Source: Lichina pygmaea (Eukaryota; Ascomycota; Lichinomycetes; Lichinales; Lichinaceae). Taken from it: a stretch of 64,000 bases of DNA. The notes beneath the pieces are model-generated. The model ran no database searches. It had not been told where the DNA came from and saw only the letters and a list, made by a program, of their open reading frames with translations. The stretch spans positions 4,278,001 to 4,342,000 of the forward strand of contig OY730169.1 in assembly GCA_963422465.1 (NCBI GenBank), in the 5' to 3' direction. The position numbers and the translations under genes are program-made. Every line of letters begins with the position of its first letter. Positions within the stretch are counted from its first letter, which is position 1. Below are positions 13,101 through 23,028 of this stretch, one piece after another.

Positions 13101-14638
13101 GCAGCATTGATGGGGATTGGTGTGGCAGAAAGGGGCTTGGGATCCTGAGGCTTTCCAGCAGACATCTTGGCTTCAAGATCCAAAGAGATTGGATAGCTAT
13201 TGTTTGACTTGAGGCATGTGGATCAGCAGTGATCTGACTTGAACATGATTGAGGTGTTTGTCCAATCAATGTGTGGCCCATGCTTCTGGAGCCATGGCAT
13301 CCCCAGAATCACATCATAGTGAAGGCCAGGAGACACAAAGAGAGAGACTTCCTCCTGGTGCACACCATGTGCTGTAGTCATGATTGTCTTGGCGAGATGC
13401 GTGGTTTGTGACATCTTGCCATCAAACAATCACAATGTGTGTGGGTAGGGGAGAGGTTCTTGGTGAAGGGATTGCGCAAAGGAAGCACTAATGCAGCCAA
13501 ATGCTGAACAGCCAGAGTTGATGAGAGTATTGCACTTGAATTTCCCATCTAGGATACAAGGAAGAAGCAAGCACTTGCTGTCCAACTGCTGGTCTGGAGA
13601 CAGATAGCCAACATGGAGATCCTTTTCATGTCCTTGGGCGTGACAATGACCAAGGACTACTTGTTTTCCGACTCTGGAGTAGTCTCAACAGTGGCAGACT
13701 TGGTGGTGGTTACAACAGGCATGCTTTTCACTGGACAGAAGGTTGAGATGTGACCTTGGTTCCCACAGTAGAAGCAGAGGCCTTTGCTTCGGTGATGTTC
13801 TCGCTCTTCTGGTGTCAGCTTAGAGCGGCTGAGATCCATGGTAGGACTTGGTGGCTGTGGTGTGAAGGCTGGCTTGATGAACCCTGACCGTGGAACTGAG
13901 GCTTGGGTGGGAGTTGCTTGACGTGGACGGCAAGAGTTGGCAGAAGTGGCACACAACTGGTTGTCCTGCAGCTGGCATTCCTCAACAAGCTTCTGATAGC
14001 TGATGTCCTTGAGGTTGATGCTGACAAGCTGCTTGGCAAGCTCTTCAGAGACAGCGCATCAAAGATGGCCCTTCAAGGCCTTGTTGTTGAAGCCTGTGCG
14101 TGGAGTATACTGATTGAACTCTGTGAAGAACTTGGCAAAGGAACAGTTGGCCTGACACAAGGTGATGAGCTTCCTCTGAGCTAGGAACTCTGGGTCTGGG
14201 TCGGAGAAGGTGTTCCGGAGATCTTGGACAATGTTGTGCCAGTCAATGTACTGGCCAGCCGTGATCTTAGCTGAGATGTAGGACTGCGCAGTGCCAGTCG
14301 TGCGTGAAAAGACATACGCAATCCGCAATGTTTCCATGGGGTACCGGTCAGTGTTGAGTGTCATCTTGAGTGACAGTGATGTGATGAAGCTCTCAAGCTT
14401 CTCATGCGTGATTTCCGTGTTTCTGCCATCGCCACTGAAGATCTCTGGGTCAACAGTGTGTTCGGACTTGGACTTGGGAGTGGTGTTGGTAGCTTGAATT
14501 CGCATGAACTCTGCAAACATGTTGCGAAGGAACTCATCATTTCCAGTAACTGGCATGGCTTGGTCTGGTTGTTGAGACATGACAAGAACGTGAACATGGC
14601 TTGGTGAAGTGTGTTATGGTTGGGTAGGTCTTTCGTAG

Positions 14639-14957
14639 TGTGACAAGGCAATGGCAGAGCAGAACTCAAGCCTAACTGATCTGGTAACCTTGACCTGACT
14701 TGGCTTGAGACTTGAGACTTGGATTGATGTACAAGACGAAAGACAAGGAAGGAAAAGAGAAAAGAAGAAGAGAAGAAGCTGGGGGAGCAGGAGAAGTTCT
14801 TATAGGCAGGGGATCAGGCAACAGCGGAGCAAACAGGCAAACAGTGCAGATGGGACTTCCCGGCAACGGCGGAGCATACAGGCAAACAGTGCAGATAGGA
14901 CTTCCCGGCAAGGTGTGTGACTTGTGCCAGATATGCAACTGGGCCAGAACTGTGACA
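14639..14957 (-). repeat. 5' LTR of Gyp1 copy B
   Basis: 319-bp LTR with two copies of the internal module. It abuts directly a truncated Gyp1 LTR in the opposite orientation. Confidence 0.9.
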
Positions 14958-15172
14958 CCATCTGCACTGTTGCCTGTTTGCTCCGCTGTTGCCTGATCCC
15001 CTGCCTATAAGAACTTCTCCTGCTCCCCCAGCTTCTTCTCTTCTTTTCTCTTTTTCTTCCTTCCTTGTCTTTCGTCTTGTACATCAATCCAAGTCTCAAG
15101 TCTGAAGCCAAGTCAGGTCAAGGTTACCGAATCAGTTAGGCTTGAGTTCTGCTCTGCCATTGCCTTGTCACA
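14958..15172 (+). repeat. Truncated Gyp1 LTR in inverted orientation
   Basis: About 215 bp of LTR on the plus strand, starting inside the LTR at CCATCTGCACTG and running to the true LTR end TTGTCACA. With the neighbouring minus-strand LTR it forms a tail-to-tail inverted repeat that could fold into a long hairpin. The missing outer 70 bp or so suggests a palindrome-centre deletion or a breakpoint junction. Confidence 0.9.
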
Positions 15173-16253
15173 CAAAGTCATGTGTGACTGTTAGCTGAAG
15201 GTAGCTTGCTGCTCAAATCCATGATCAGAACTTTGTATCATCTATTCCCTGTGACTTCTGCATTCTCTGTAGTTAACTATGTTTCTAAATACTGGAAGAA
15301 GGCAGCAAATTGAAGTGTGCTGAGTGCACTTGTTGTGGGAAGTCTTGTGTCTCTCTGTCCTGGGATTCTCTGAATATAGCCTGAGATAACCTTTGTGAGA
15401 GTCTGGCTGTTGAAAAAACAACACAAGATGTACTTGTCAAACAACTTGCTGTGGCACAGGCCTGTGTCTCTTGAAAGTGGAAGGTGTTGGAAAAGACTAA
15501 GGTTCATGTGAAGCAGAAGCTTCAGTGTCTTGTGAAAGAGATAGATTCAGAAAGTAAGAATTTGACTGTGACAGTTATTGACATGTCTCTCCTGCAGGCT
15601 GAGCTTTTCAGTCCTGCCCCTACTGGAACTGTCACAGAAGAAGCTGGCAGTTCTTGAAGTTCTTAAGTGGTTCCCAGGTATTTTCCAAGTCTGGGTATTC
15701 TTTCCACTTGATAAGGTATCACTGATCTTTCTTAGACAGAATTTGTTTAACTTTGAATTCCTGTTTCTCTTCAGGCTAGTAATGAAATATCTCTTGCAAG
15801 AATGTGCTCTGGTCAGCTGGTTCAATCATTAAGATATGAAAGTTTGGATAGACTCTGGTATCCCTTGGTAGTTGTATCTTGATGTTGACTAGTCCTGTTC
15901 TCTTTTCAACCAAAAATAGTCTGACCTTGATGTTGTCAAGTTTTTTTGTCTTTGGTTTCTTTGTTTTCCAATTTTTTGTGAGAAGGTAGACTTTATCTCT
16001 CTTCTTCAGCTGAGGTGCTATTTTTGATTTTCTGTCTATTTGGCACTGTATTTTCTTCAAGGTTTCTTGAAGGTAGTGCCTTATTATTGTGTGTGTTTGC
16101 TATAGTAGCTTGTTGTATTGGAGTGCTTTTTCTGTGCTTGGTGAAGCTTTACTTGGTATTCTGATGTTTGCATGTTGTCCAAAGTTGGTAAAGAATACTG
16201 ATTCCTTTGTTGAGTCTGATCTGTACTAGTTAATTGCCAGCTGAGACAAATAG
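15173..16253 (-). mobile_element. Ty3/gypsy chromovirus remnant (Gyp3 family)
   Basis: Minus-strand remnant of a third chromovirus, unlike Gyp1 and Gyp2. Visible are the end of integrase (about 16250-15850, including RDTRVYPNFHILMIEP, the conserved VFHVSLL-type motif before the chromodomain) and a chromodomain-like stretch near 15760-15640 (YLIKWKEYPDLENTWEP). Bases 15173 to about 15560 lie beyond the chromodomain and may be its 3' end or LTR; I cannot define LTR ends there. The upstream part is cut by the LINE at 16254 and resumes for only 11 bp or so at 29026-29036. Heavily broken fossil. Confidence 0.7.
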
Positions 16254-17351
16254 GGACTAGAGCTGGCAATAGCTCCCTACACACCAACAAGAGAAAGAGC
16301 TCTTCTAGAACCACCTTCATCAGCAATTGATCTTTCTTTTATTTCAAGTTCTTTACTTAATTCTCTTATTTACTCACAAATTAACATGAGATTCCACACA
16401 GGGTCAGAGCACAGACCAGTGCACACAATTCTCAGTCTGGAGACTCCAAGAAAAACCAAAACAGACAAAAAGAACTGGAGAACTCTGGATGCTAGTCAAG
16501 CAAGACAAGAAGCTGACAACCTACTATCTATTCCACCTCTAACTAGCAAGAAAGAAGTGGATGATTACCTGGAAAGACTGGACAAAACTCTCCAAGAAAT
16601 TGTAAACAAGACAACCCAACCTTGCAAAGAGTCCAGGTATGTAGTACTATAGTGGAACCAGGAAATCAAAGAAATAATCTAGGAGGAAAGAAAAGTAAGA
16701 AGAAAAGTACTCCAAGGCCAAGAGGAAACCACCAGACTGGAGAAGATAACTAAAAAGAAAAAAGCCTGATCAGACAAGCTAAAAAAAAATATTCAGAACA
16801 CATCTCCACCAGCTAGCAGAAACCCAGGACTACTGGAGAATTGCCAAATAGAGAAAAGAAAAAGCTGGCAAAGTTCCTGACCTACCAATAGTCCCAGAAC
16901 TTATAGAACAACAAGAACAGCTGGCAAAGTCTTTTGAAGAGAAAACAGAAGCTTTCAGGACTTAATTCTTCCCTCTTCCCCTACAGCCAGAGCCAGAGGA
17001 ACAGGACCTACCAGAAGAAACCCAGGAATAGCAACTATCCCAAGAAGTCTCCAAGGAAGAAGTACAAGAGGTTCTAAAAAAGAAAAAACCCCTCTCAGCA
17101 CCAGGCCAAGACACTACCAAATGGATTTGTAAGAGCACTGGAAGACCTCTTCAACAAAAGAATTGCCAAGATTTTGGAGACTTGCTGGAGACTGGAATAC
17201 TTCCCAGACAGGTACAAGTCAGTCAAGACAATCTGCCTAAGGAAACCTGGCAAGAGATCCTACTGTCAAGCAAAAGTATAGTGTTCTATAGCTTTCCTGA
17301 ATACAATTGGGAAGCTAATGGAAGCTATTGCAGCTGCAAGACTAAGTGAAC

Positions 17352-17525
17352 TGTTGTGCAGTGCTGTACAGAGTAGGCTAAAGTGGAACTGAGCTAAAAG
17401 ACTACTATGTCTGGGCTTAGTGTCTGACATCTCTGTACTAGTGATAGATAAGTGTGACTGCACCCACCTGCTTAGTCAGGTGACAAGGCTGACTAAGCAC
17501 CAAGTCAGGTGACTAGCTTCTGACA
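17352..17525 (-). repeat. 3' LTR of the TRIM
   Basis: 174 bp; matches 17861-18034 over its full length with scattered transitions. Confidence 0.88.
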
Positions 17526-17860
17526 TTACCCCTCTTCCAAGACTAGTGTCCCCACTAGCTGCAAGTCTTGCTAAGAAGATGTATCTTGCTTACTGCAAGT
17601 AGTGTACATACTAGCTTGAAGTCTGTGCCCAGCCACAGTGTAGCCACACAAGGTCAGCAGGTCACAAGTGGGTAAGTGGGCCCTGTTCACCTATCACAAG
17701 CCTCCAAGGTACTTCTGTACTTTCTGGGGATTGAACCTGAAGATGTACAAAAACCTTGTCAGCACTATGCACTAGCCTGACTTGAACTTATAACTGTGTG
17801 CCCTAGACAGCCAGTCTATACTCAAGTGAGGGGTGGGGTACTGACTAAGCCCAGACATAC

Positions 17861-18034
17861 TGTCACACAATACTGTACAGAGTAGACTAAAGTGGAACTG
17901 AGCCAAAAAACTACTATGTCTGGGCTTAGTGTCTGACATCTCTGTACTAGTGATAGATAACTGTGGCTGCACCTGCCTGCTTAGTCAGGTGACAAGGCTG
18001 ACTAAGCACCCGGTCAGGTGACTAGCTCCTGACA
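17861..18034 (-). repeat. 5' LTR of the TRIM
   Basis: 174 bp, begins TGTCACACAATACTG on the plus strand and ends TCCTGACA. Confidence 0.88.
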
Positions 18035-18254
18035 TGAACTAGGTGAGAAAGAAAATCTCTTGCCAGAAATCCAGATTTTTATTTATTTATTTTTTATTTG
18101 ATTCTTACACTGGTAGTAGCTTTACAGCCATGCAGATCTTCTAGCTAATAGTGAACTCCTTCAGAAAACCTTTGAAGGGATAAAAACTGAAGGCAGGGTG
18201 TGACTAGGGAATGTAACAAAAGGAATCTTGAAGTTTCTGGTAAGAGAAGAGAAT

Positions 18255-21200
18255 CTAGGTATTGGATTGGGAATAGTGGAGTTTGAAAGCTAGATTAAAC
18301 TGGTTTAGTCTTTTCAAAGACATAAACCAGTACAAGAACTTCTGTAGTAGCTCTGGGTTTGAAATAATAGTGGTGAAGTCTTGGGGATTAAAAGAGACTT
18401 GTTGTCTTTGTCTTGAATAAAGAGAGCATGAAGAGGTGATATGTTTTGCAGTTTCTTCTGCTTGGCCACACACACATAGTGGGGTAGGGAAGTCAGGAGC
18501 TCCAGCTCTGAAAAGAAAACTTGCCAGACCAATTCTTCCAGTCCTGATTTGCAGTAGCAGACTTGCCTCAGCTTTCTGTAACTCTTTGTAGAGCTTCAGA
18601 TTGTTTTTGTGTGGCTTTTGACAGAAAGTCTGCCAGCCTGGATAGCTTCTTCTTTTCTTCTCTTCCCATTGGTCTTCCCACTCTTTAGTAAAGAGCTTTT
18701 GTAGTTCTTTCTTTGAACTAGCCTGGTTAGTAGTTATTTGACTTAACCAAGTGAATTTCCACTTAGGAGAGATAGTTGAGGATTCCTTTAAAGGTTTCTT
18801 CAAGAGAGAGGCATAGCTGGAAATAGTGGAAAAGATACTGTCAAGAAAGTATTTGAGAGGGGAGTTTTGAATAGAAGAAAGAAAACAGGCAGTGCAAAAT
18901 TTAAAGTATAGGTCTAGAGGTAGAAGAAAAAGCTCACTCTCTAATAGAAAAGAAGGAGTGGCTTTGAAGGCACCCCCAATAAGTCTTAGGCATCTGTTTT
19001 GAAATGAAACAAGAGAAGAGATATTGGAGGATTTTCTTAGAGGGTTAAACCAGATCCCCACTGCATAGCTCAGTAGAGATCTCAGTATAGCAGTGTACAC
19101 CAGACATGATGTGTGAACTGGAAAGCCCCAAGTAGAATAGGAAGTTCTAGAAAGAGAAGAGAGTGCTTTCTGTGCTTTTTGAAGAATAATCCTCTGGTGT
19201 TTGTGCCAGTGGAGCTTTGCATCTAGGTACACTCCAAGTACTCGCACTTCTTCTTTTGGTTTGAGAATCACATTCCCCAGTCTGAGCTTGAGCTGAAGAT
19301 TGTCTGATCTTCTTCTGGAAAAATGAAGTATTTCATATTTCTCAGGTGAGAAGACCATTCCATGTCTTGCAGCCCAGGATAGACATTTGTGGTGTGTGTT
19401 CTTTAACTTCAGAAGGTTACTTTTCAAGGAGTGACCAAAAGCAAGCAGATTTGTATCATCTGCAAACCCCAGGGCAGATACACCAGAAGAGGGAGTATGC
19501 ACAGTCTCATGCAATTCAGAAATGTAGAATAGAAAAAGAATAGGGGATAATGGAGAACCTTGAGGAACTCCACAATGAATAGGAATAGAATAAGACTCAG
19601 AATCATCAAAGACAAGAGTGGTAGAGCGCTTATCACAGAAGGAGTAGATCCAGGAAGCTAGCCAGGCAGGTATTCCTTTTCTTTTCAGAATTTGCTGTAG
19701 TATCTTGGGGAGAACTCTGTCATAGGCTCCTGAGATATCCAGTGAGAGTAGGGATGCAACCATGCCTTCCTTCCAGACTTTTTCCACTTGGGAGGTTAGA
19801 AGGAAAAGTGCTGCTTCAGTGGATCTTCCTTTCCTAAAGCCCATCTGGATATCTGGCAACAGTCCAGCTTCTTCTGCTATCTTGCTTAGTCTGGCTGCAG
19901 CAATAGCTTCCATCAGCTTGCCTGTTGTGTTTAGCAGAGCTATAGGGCGCCAGGCTTTAGCTTGATTGTAGGTTCTCTTGCCAGGTTTCCTCAAGCAGAC
20001 TGTTTTTGCACTCTTAAATCTTTCAGGGAAGTACTCCAGTTTCCAGCATGTTGAAGTCAGAATAGCTAGAGCTTGGCAGAACCTAGGCCCCAGAGCTCTC
20101 AGAAATCCATTTGGCAGCTTATCTCTCCCTCCTGCTGTGAAAGGTTTCTTCTTGGCCAGAATTTGCTCCACTTCTTCACATGTTACCTCCTGGGAGAGCT
20201 GTATCTCAGAGATAGTCTGGGAGCTTTCTGAGCCTGGTTCTGGAACTAGAGCTTTTGGAAAGAACTGTTGTGAGAAGGCTTTAGTCTTTTCCTCAAAGGT
20301 TTTGGCTATTCCTTCTTGTGTTTCCAGGTCAGGAACCAGAGGAAGATCAGGAGTCTTGTTGGCTTTGGACTTTCCCCACTTTGCAAGCTTCCAGAACTTT
20401 GAAGAGCTGGCCAGCTCATGGATTTGGTGTCTGAAAGTGTTCTGTTTTCCATCTCTGACTGCCTTTTTCTTGAGCTTAGTTGCTTGCTCAAGTTCCTCTT
20501 GACTTGCTTGCCTTTTTTGCACTTTTCTTCTTACTCTTCTTTCCTCTTTAACCTTGTTTTGGATCTCTTGATTCCACCAGGGAACTGAGTGGCCAGATTG
20601 CTTCTGGAGCTGTGTGGATTTGCTTGCTATTTCTTGGAGAAAGTTGTCAAGATACTCCAAGTACTCATCCACTTCATATTTGTCTTGGAAGTGGAAGGGC
20701 AGGTGTAGCTTCTCACACTCTACTCTTGCAAGGTTTGAGTCCAGTGTTCTCCAGTTTCTTTCTGGTTTCCAGATTTTCCTTGGAGGATCCAGGTCCAGGC
20801 AGGTTAGTACAGGTCTGTGGTCAGACCCATGAAAGAACTGAAGAGCCACTTTAGAGAAAATCAGAGAGTTAGAAAGAGAAGAAGAAATAAAAGACAGATC
20901 AATAGAAGAACATGGTTTTTCAGAAAGAGATCTTGCTCTGGTAGGGGTGAAAGGTGCAATAGCTAAATCCAGATTTAAGTCTTTCATTAGGTCTTGAAAC
21001 TTGTTTGCAGTCTCAGAGTACAGTCTTCTTTTCTTTGACCAGTCTGGGTGGTGAAGATTTGAGTCTGTGAGAAGAATATGTTGTCCTTGTTCTTGTAAAG
21101 CATTTTGGAGTAAACAGAGAAGAGCTTCTGATGCCTCTGTGTAGTTTTCTTGACTTGATGGGGTGAAGTAGAGATTATGTACCCAAAGAGAAGTAGAAGA

Positions 21201-21497
21201 GTTTTCCAAGTAGATTTCAAGAGAAACAAAGTCTTTATTCCAGAAGGTAGGATGAAGAGAAGAGAGTTTCAGATTTTTATTAATAAGAAAAAGTGTTCTG
21301 CCAATCTCTGAACAGTAGAGAGGAAGAAAGGAAGAGAAAACAGTTGAAGTGCTTGTTTCTAGGTGAGGGTTTTTCCAGGGCTCTTGAAGTGCAATAATGT
21401 CCACCTCTTGGAGAGCTGAGATTGCTAGCAGTAGCTCTTGGACTGATTGGCTTTTTTGCACATTATACTGGAGAAGTGTCAGCTTTGTGTCTTTCAT
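18255..21497 (-). CDS. LINE ORF2: endonuclease / reverse transcriptase (1080 aa)
   Basis: ORF2 of the intact LINE nicks target DNA and copies the LINE RNA at the nick. Residues about 1-235 are an apurinic-like endonuclease of the exonuclease-endonuclease-phosphatase fold, with IIALQEPW, LLTDSNLHHPDW and GSDHRPV motifs. Residues about 440-740 are the reverse transcriptase, with GVPQGSPLSPILF and the catalytic FADDTNLLAF. The C-terminus (about residues 1005-1025) has a CVCG...H...C zinc-binding motif typical of I/Tad-type elements. I see no RNase H domain between the reverse transcriptase and the C-terminus, although several Tad-clade elements have one. The start overlaps the end of ORF1 by 35 nt in another frame, suggesting reinitiation or a frameshift (inference). 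The protein is a transposon product, not a host gene. Confidence 0.9.
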   Translation of the reverse strand: MKDTKLTLLQYNVQKSQSVQELLLAISALQEVDIIALQEPWKNPHLETSTSTVFSSFLPLYCSEIGRTLFLINKNLKLSSLHPTFWNKDFVSLEIYLENSSTSLWVHNLYFTPSSQENYTEASEALLCLLQNALQEQGQHILLTDSNLHHPDWSKKRRLYSETANKFQDLMKDLNLDLAIAPFTPTRARSLSEKPCSSIDLSFISSSLSNSLIFSKVALQFFHGSDHRPVLTCLDLDPPRKIWKPERNWRTLDSNLARVECEKLHLPFHFQDKYEVDEYLEYLDNFLQEIASKSTQLQKQSGHSVPWWNQEIQNKVKEERRVRRKVQKRQASQEELEQATKLKKKAVRDGKQNTFRHQIHELASSSKFWKLAKWGKSKANKTPDLPLVPDLETQEGIAKTFEEKTKAFSQQFFPKALVPEPGSESSQTISEIQLSQEVTCEEVEQILAKKKPFTAGGRDKLPNGFLRALGPRFCQALAILTSTCWKLEYFPERFKSAKTVCLRKPGKRTYNQAKAWRPIALLNTTGKLMEAIAAARLSKIAEEAGLLPDIQMGFRKGRSTEAALFLLTSQVEKVWKEGMVASLLSLDISGAYDRVLPKILQQILKRKGIPAWLASWIYSFCDKRSTTLVFDDSESYSIPIHCGVPQGSPLSPILFLFYISELHETVHTPSSGVSALGFADDTNLLAFGHSLKSNLLKLKNTHHKCLSWAARHGMVFSPEKYEILHFSRRRSDNLQLKLRLGNVILKPKEEVRVLGVYLDAKLHWHKHQRIILQKAQKALSSLSRTSYSTWGFPVHTSCLVYTAILRSLLSYAVGIWFNPLRKSSNISSLVSFQNRCLRLIGGAFKATPSFLLESELFLLPLDLYFKFCTACFLSSIQNSPLKYFLDSIFSTISSYASLLKKPLKESSTISPKWKFTWLSQITTNQASSKKELQKLFTKEWEDQWEEKKRRSYPGWQTFCQKPHKNNLKLYKELQKAEASLLLQIRTGRIGLASFLFRAGAPDFPTPLCVCGQAEETAKHITSSCSLYSRQRQQVSFNPQDFTTIISNPELLQKFLYWFMSLKRLNQFNLAFKLHYSQSNT

Positions 21498-22884
21498 GCA
21501 GACATCTCAGCATCAAAGATCTTGAAGGAGTTAGCTGGTAGCTTTCCTCCAGAGTTGGCTGATCTTGAAGAAAGAATTTGCACTTCTGGGAGTGCACCTC
21601 TGAGTCTCTCTGAGCTTCTGCTTGGCTCAGCTGTTTTACGTTTTTCCCCCCTGGTAGAGACTGAGAGAGAGGGAAAGACATAACTGGGGGGGGTTGTAGA
21701 GCTGGAACAGAGGTAGCTGTTGGGATCTCATATTTTCCTGGGCGTGTGTTCCATGCTTCTCTTGCCTTCTTGGCTGCTTCCTGGCGTACTGGACAGACAC
21801 TGGCCCAGGCTGGGTGAGCTTCTCTGCAGTTGCAGCATTTTGGCTTGAGAAGCTGTTCAGGAACTTGGCAGGCTCTCCTTTCATGCTGGCCTCCACAGGC
21901 ACCACACACAGCTTTGTTCTTGCAGAAGCGTGCTTGGTGCCTATAGCCAAAGCACTTGAAACATTGTGCAATAACTGTGTCTGCCAGAAAAGGTTCTGCT
22001 TCATGCATCCTGTGCCCCAGCACTAGCCCACTCTCAATCAAAAGATTGGCTTGTTCAGGGGTAGCCAGATCCAGGTGGAGAGAGGTAACTGGCTTCTTTT
22101 GAGCTATAGCCTTCTTAGACCAGTAGGCTCTCAGGATGGTGATTTGCTTGCTCAGAGATGGGTTGCTGTTCTGGATTATCTGGCGGGTTTTCTCCAGGTC
22201 TTCAGGTTGGATATCTTCTGTTCTGACTCCATGGATCAGAACTGGAAATCTCTTGGGCTGGATGGTTGCTTCCTTTGTGAAGATAGCTGATACCCAGGCA
22301 GGGTTTTTCTCTAGGAAGACTTTAGTCTCTTGGCTTTCTGTGTTAATAAGGATATCCCCTGAAGGAAGTTTCCTTACTGCTCTGACCTGCTTGTTGTAGG
22401 GGCTGGGTAGTCTGTCTTGAAGAGTCTGGAAAAGCTGGATGTGAGTTCTATTAGCCATGTCAGGTGGCTGGATACCAGGATGTACAAGAACTTCTTTGAG
22501 AATTCTTGCAGGTAGAGGGATTTGTGCTGGAATAGATTTTTGGACAGCCTGGGCATATGATGGCTTGGCTTCTTGTTTGTCCAGCCGCTTGTTGATATTC
22601 TCCAGCTCCTGGAAGATTCTGTTGGTGAGGCCAGTGGAGCTAGACTGGGCTTCTGTAGGGAAGGAGTTCTTTTTGATATTTTCCCAGCTTTTCAGAATGG
22701 ATTCTGGGACTGGTTGAGTTTTGATCCAGGAGTCTACTAGTTTGTAGTCACTCTGGGGAGCTGGTTGGGGGGTAGGAGAGCTGGACTGGGTGCTAGCCAG
22801 ACTGGGAGCTGGTTGGGAGAGTATAGCTGGTGTAGCTCTGGTGTTACTTTCTGAAAAGGTGGGTTTTTTCTTCTTGGGAGCCAT
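21463..22884 (-). CDS. LINE ORF1: RNA-binding gag-like protein (473 aa)
   Basis: ORF1 of the intact LINE encodes the nucleic-acid-binding protein that coats LINE RNA. The N-terminus is basic and then proline/serine-rich. The middle (about residues 130-290) is well conserved with the decayed copy at 5940-9045 (RAVRKLPSGDI, SLHLDLATPEQANLLI). Three cysteine knuckles follow: CFKCFGYRHQARFC, CGACGGQHERRAC and a third beginning CCNCREAHP. This arrangement is usual for ORF1 proteins of Tad, I and related clades. The start codon at 22884 is followed by a lysine run (MAPKKKKP) and is the first ATG in frame. Upstream lies the 5' UTR with a monomer-like repeat. The reading frame is fully open. Confidence 0.9.
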   Translation of the reverse strand: MAPKKKKPTFSESNTRATPAILSQPAPSLASTQSSSPTPQPAPQSDYKLVDSWIKTQPVPESILKSWENIKKNSFPTEAQSSSTGLTNRIFQELENINKRLDKQEAKPSYAQAVQKSIPAQIPLPARILKEVLVHPGIQPPDMANRTHIQLFQTLQDRLPSPYNKQVRAVRKLPSGDILINTESQETKVFLEKNPAWVSAIFTKEATIQPKRFPVLIHGVRTEDIQPEDLEKTRQIIQNSNPSLSKQITILRAYWSKKAIAQKKPVTSLHLDLATPEQANLLIESGLVLGHRMHEAEPFLADTVIAQCFKCFGYRHQARFCKNKAVCGACGGQHERRACQVPEQLLKPKCCNCREAHPAWASVCPVRQEAAKKAREAWNTRPGKYEIPTATSVPALQPPPVMSFPLSQSLPGGKNVKQLSQAEAQRDSEVHSQKCKFFLQDQPTLEESYQLTPSRSLMLRCLHERHKADTSPV

Positions 22885-23028
22885 GTTAGAGATTGTTTGG
22901 CACTGGTTGGGTGTTTCCTGTCTGCAGAGTACTGCCAGAAAGAAGAGTCACCTGGTTTCCCAGCAGTAATAATCTAGTCCTGGGACCAATCCCCAAGACT
23001 AGACTTTCCTGGGCAGCTTTTTCCAACT

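Larger units (their letters stand above)
9253..14957 (-). mobile_element. Ty3/gypsy chromovirus Gyp1, copy B
   Basis: Near-complete minus-strand copy. The 5' LTR is 14639-14957 and the 3' LTR 9253-9571, both 319 bp with a duplicated 47-bp internal module. Parts on the minus strand are gag (about 14580-13650), protease (about 13570-13390), reverse transcriptase (about 13180-12350), RNase H (about 12060-11480), integrase (about 11250-10160) and a chromodomain-like end. A solo LTR of the same family is inserted near its 3' end. About 5.4 kb without the insertion. The frames are broken at several places, fewer in the polymerase region than in copy A. No flanking target duplication matches. Confidence 0.92.
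17352..18034 (-). mobile_element. TRIM-like short LTR element (683 bp)
   Basis: Two 174-bp terminal direct repeats (17352-17525 and 17861-18034) with TGT...ACA ends enclose only 335 bp, and 5-bp duplications TGAAC flank it (17347-17351 and 18035-18039). Next to the left LTR is a purine-rich tract on the minus strand (GGAAGAGGGGTAA), which sets the orientation. The interior encodes no protein. It contains two RNA polymerase III B-box-like motifs on the minus strand, AGTTCAAGTC (near 17786) and GGTTCAATCCCC (near 17735). Size and layout fit terminal-repeat retrotransposons in miniature. Confidence 0.88.
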
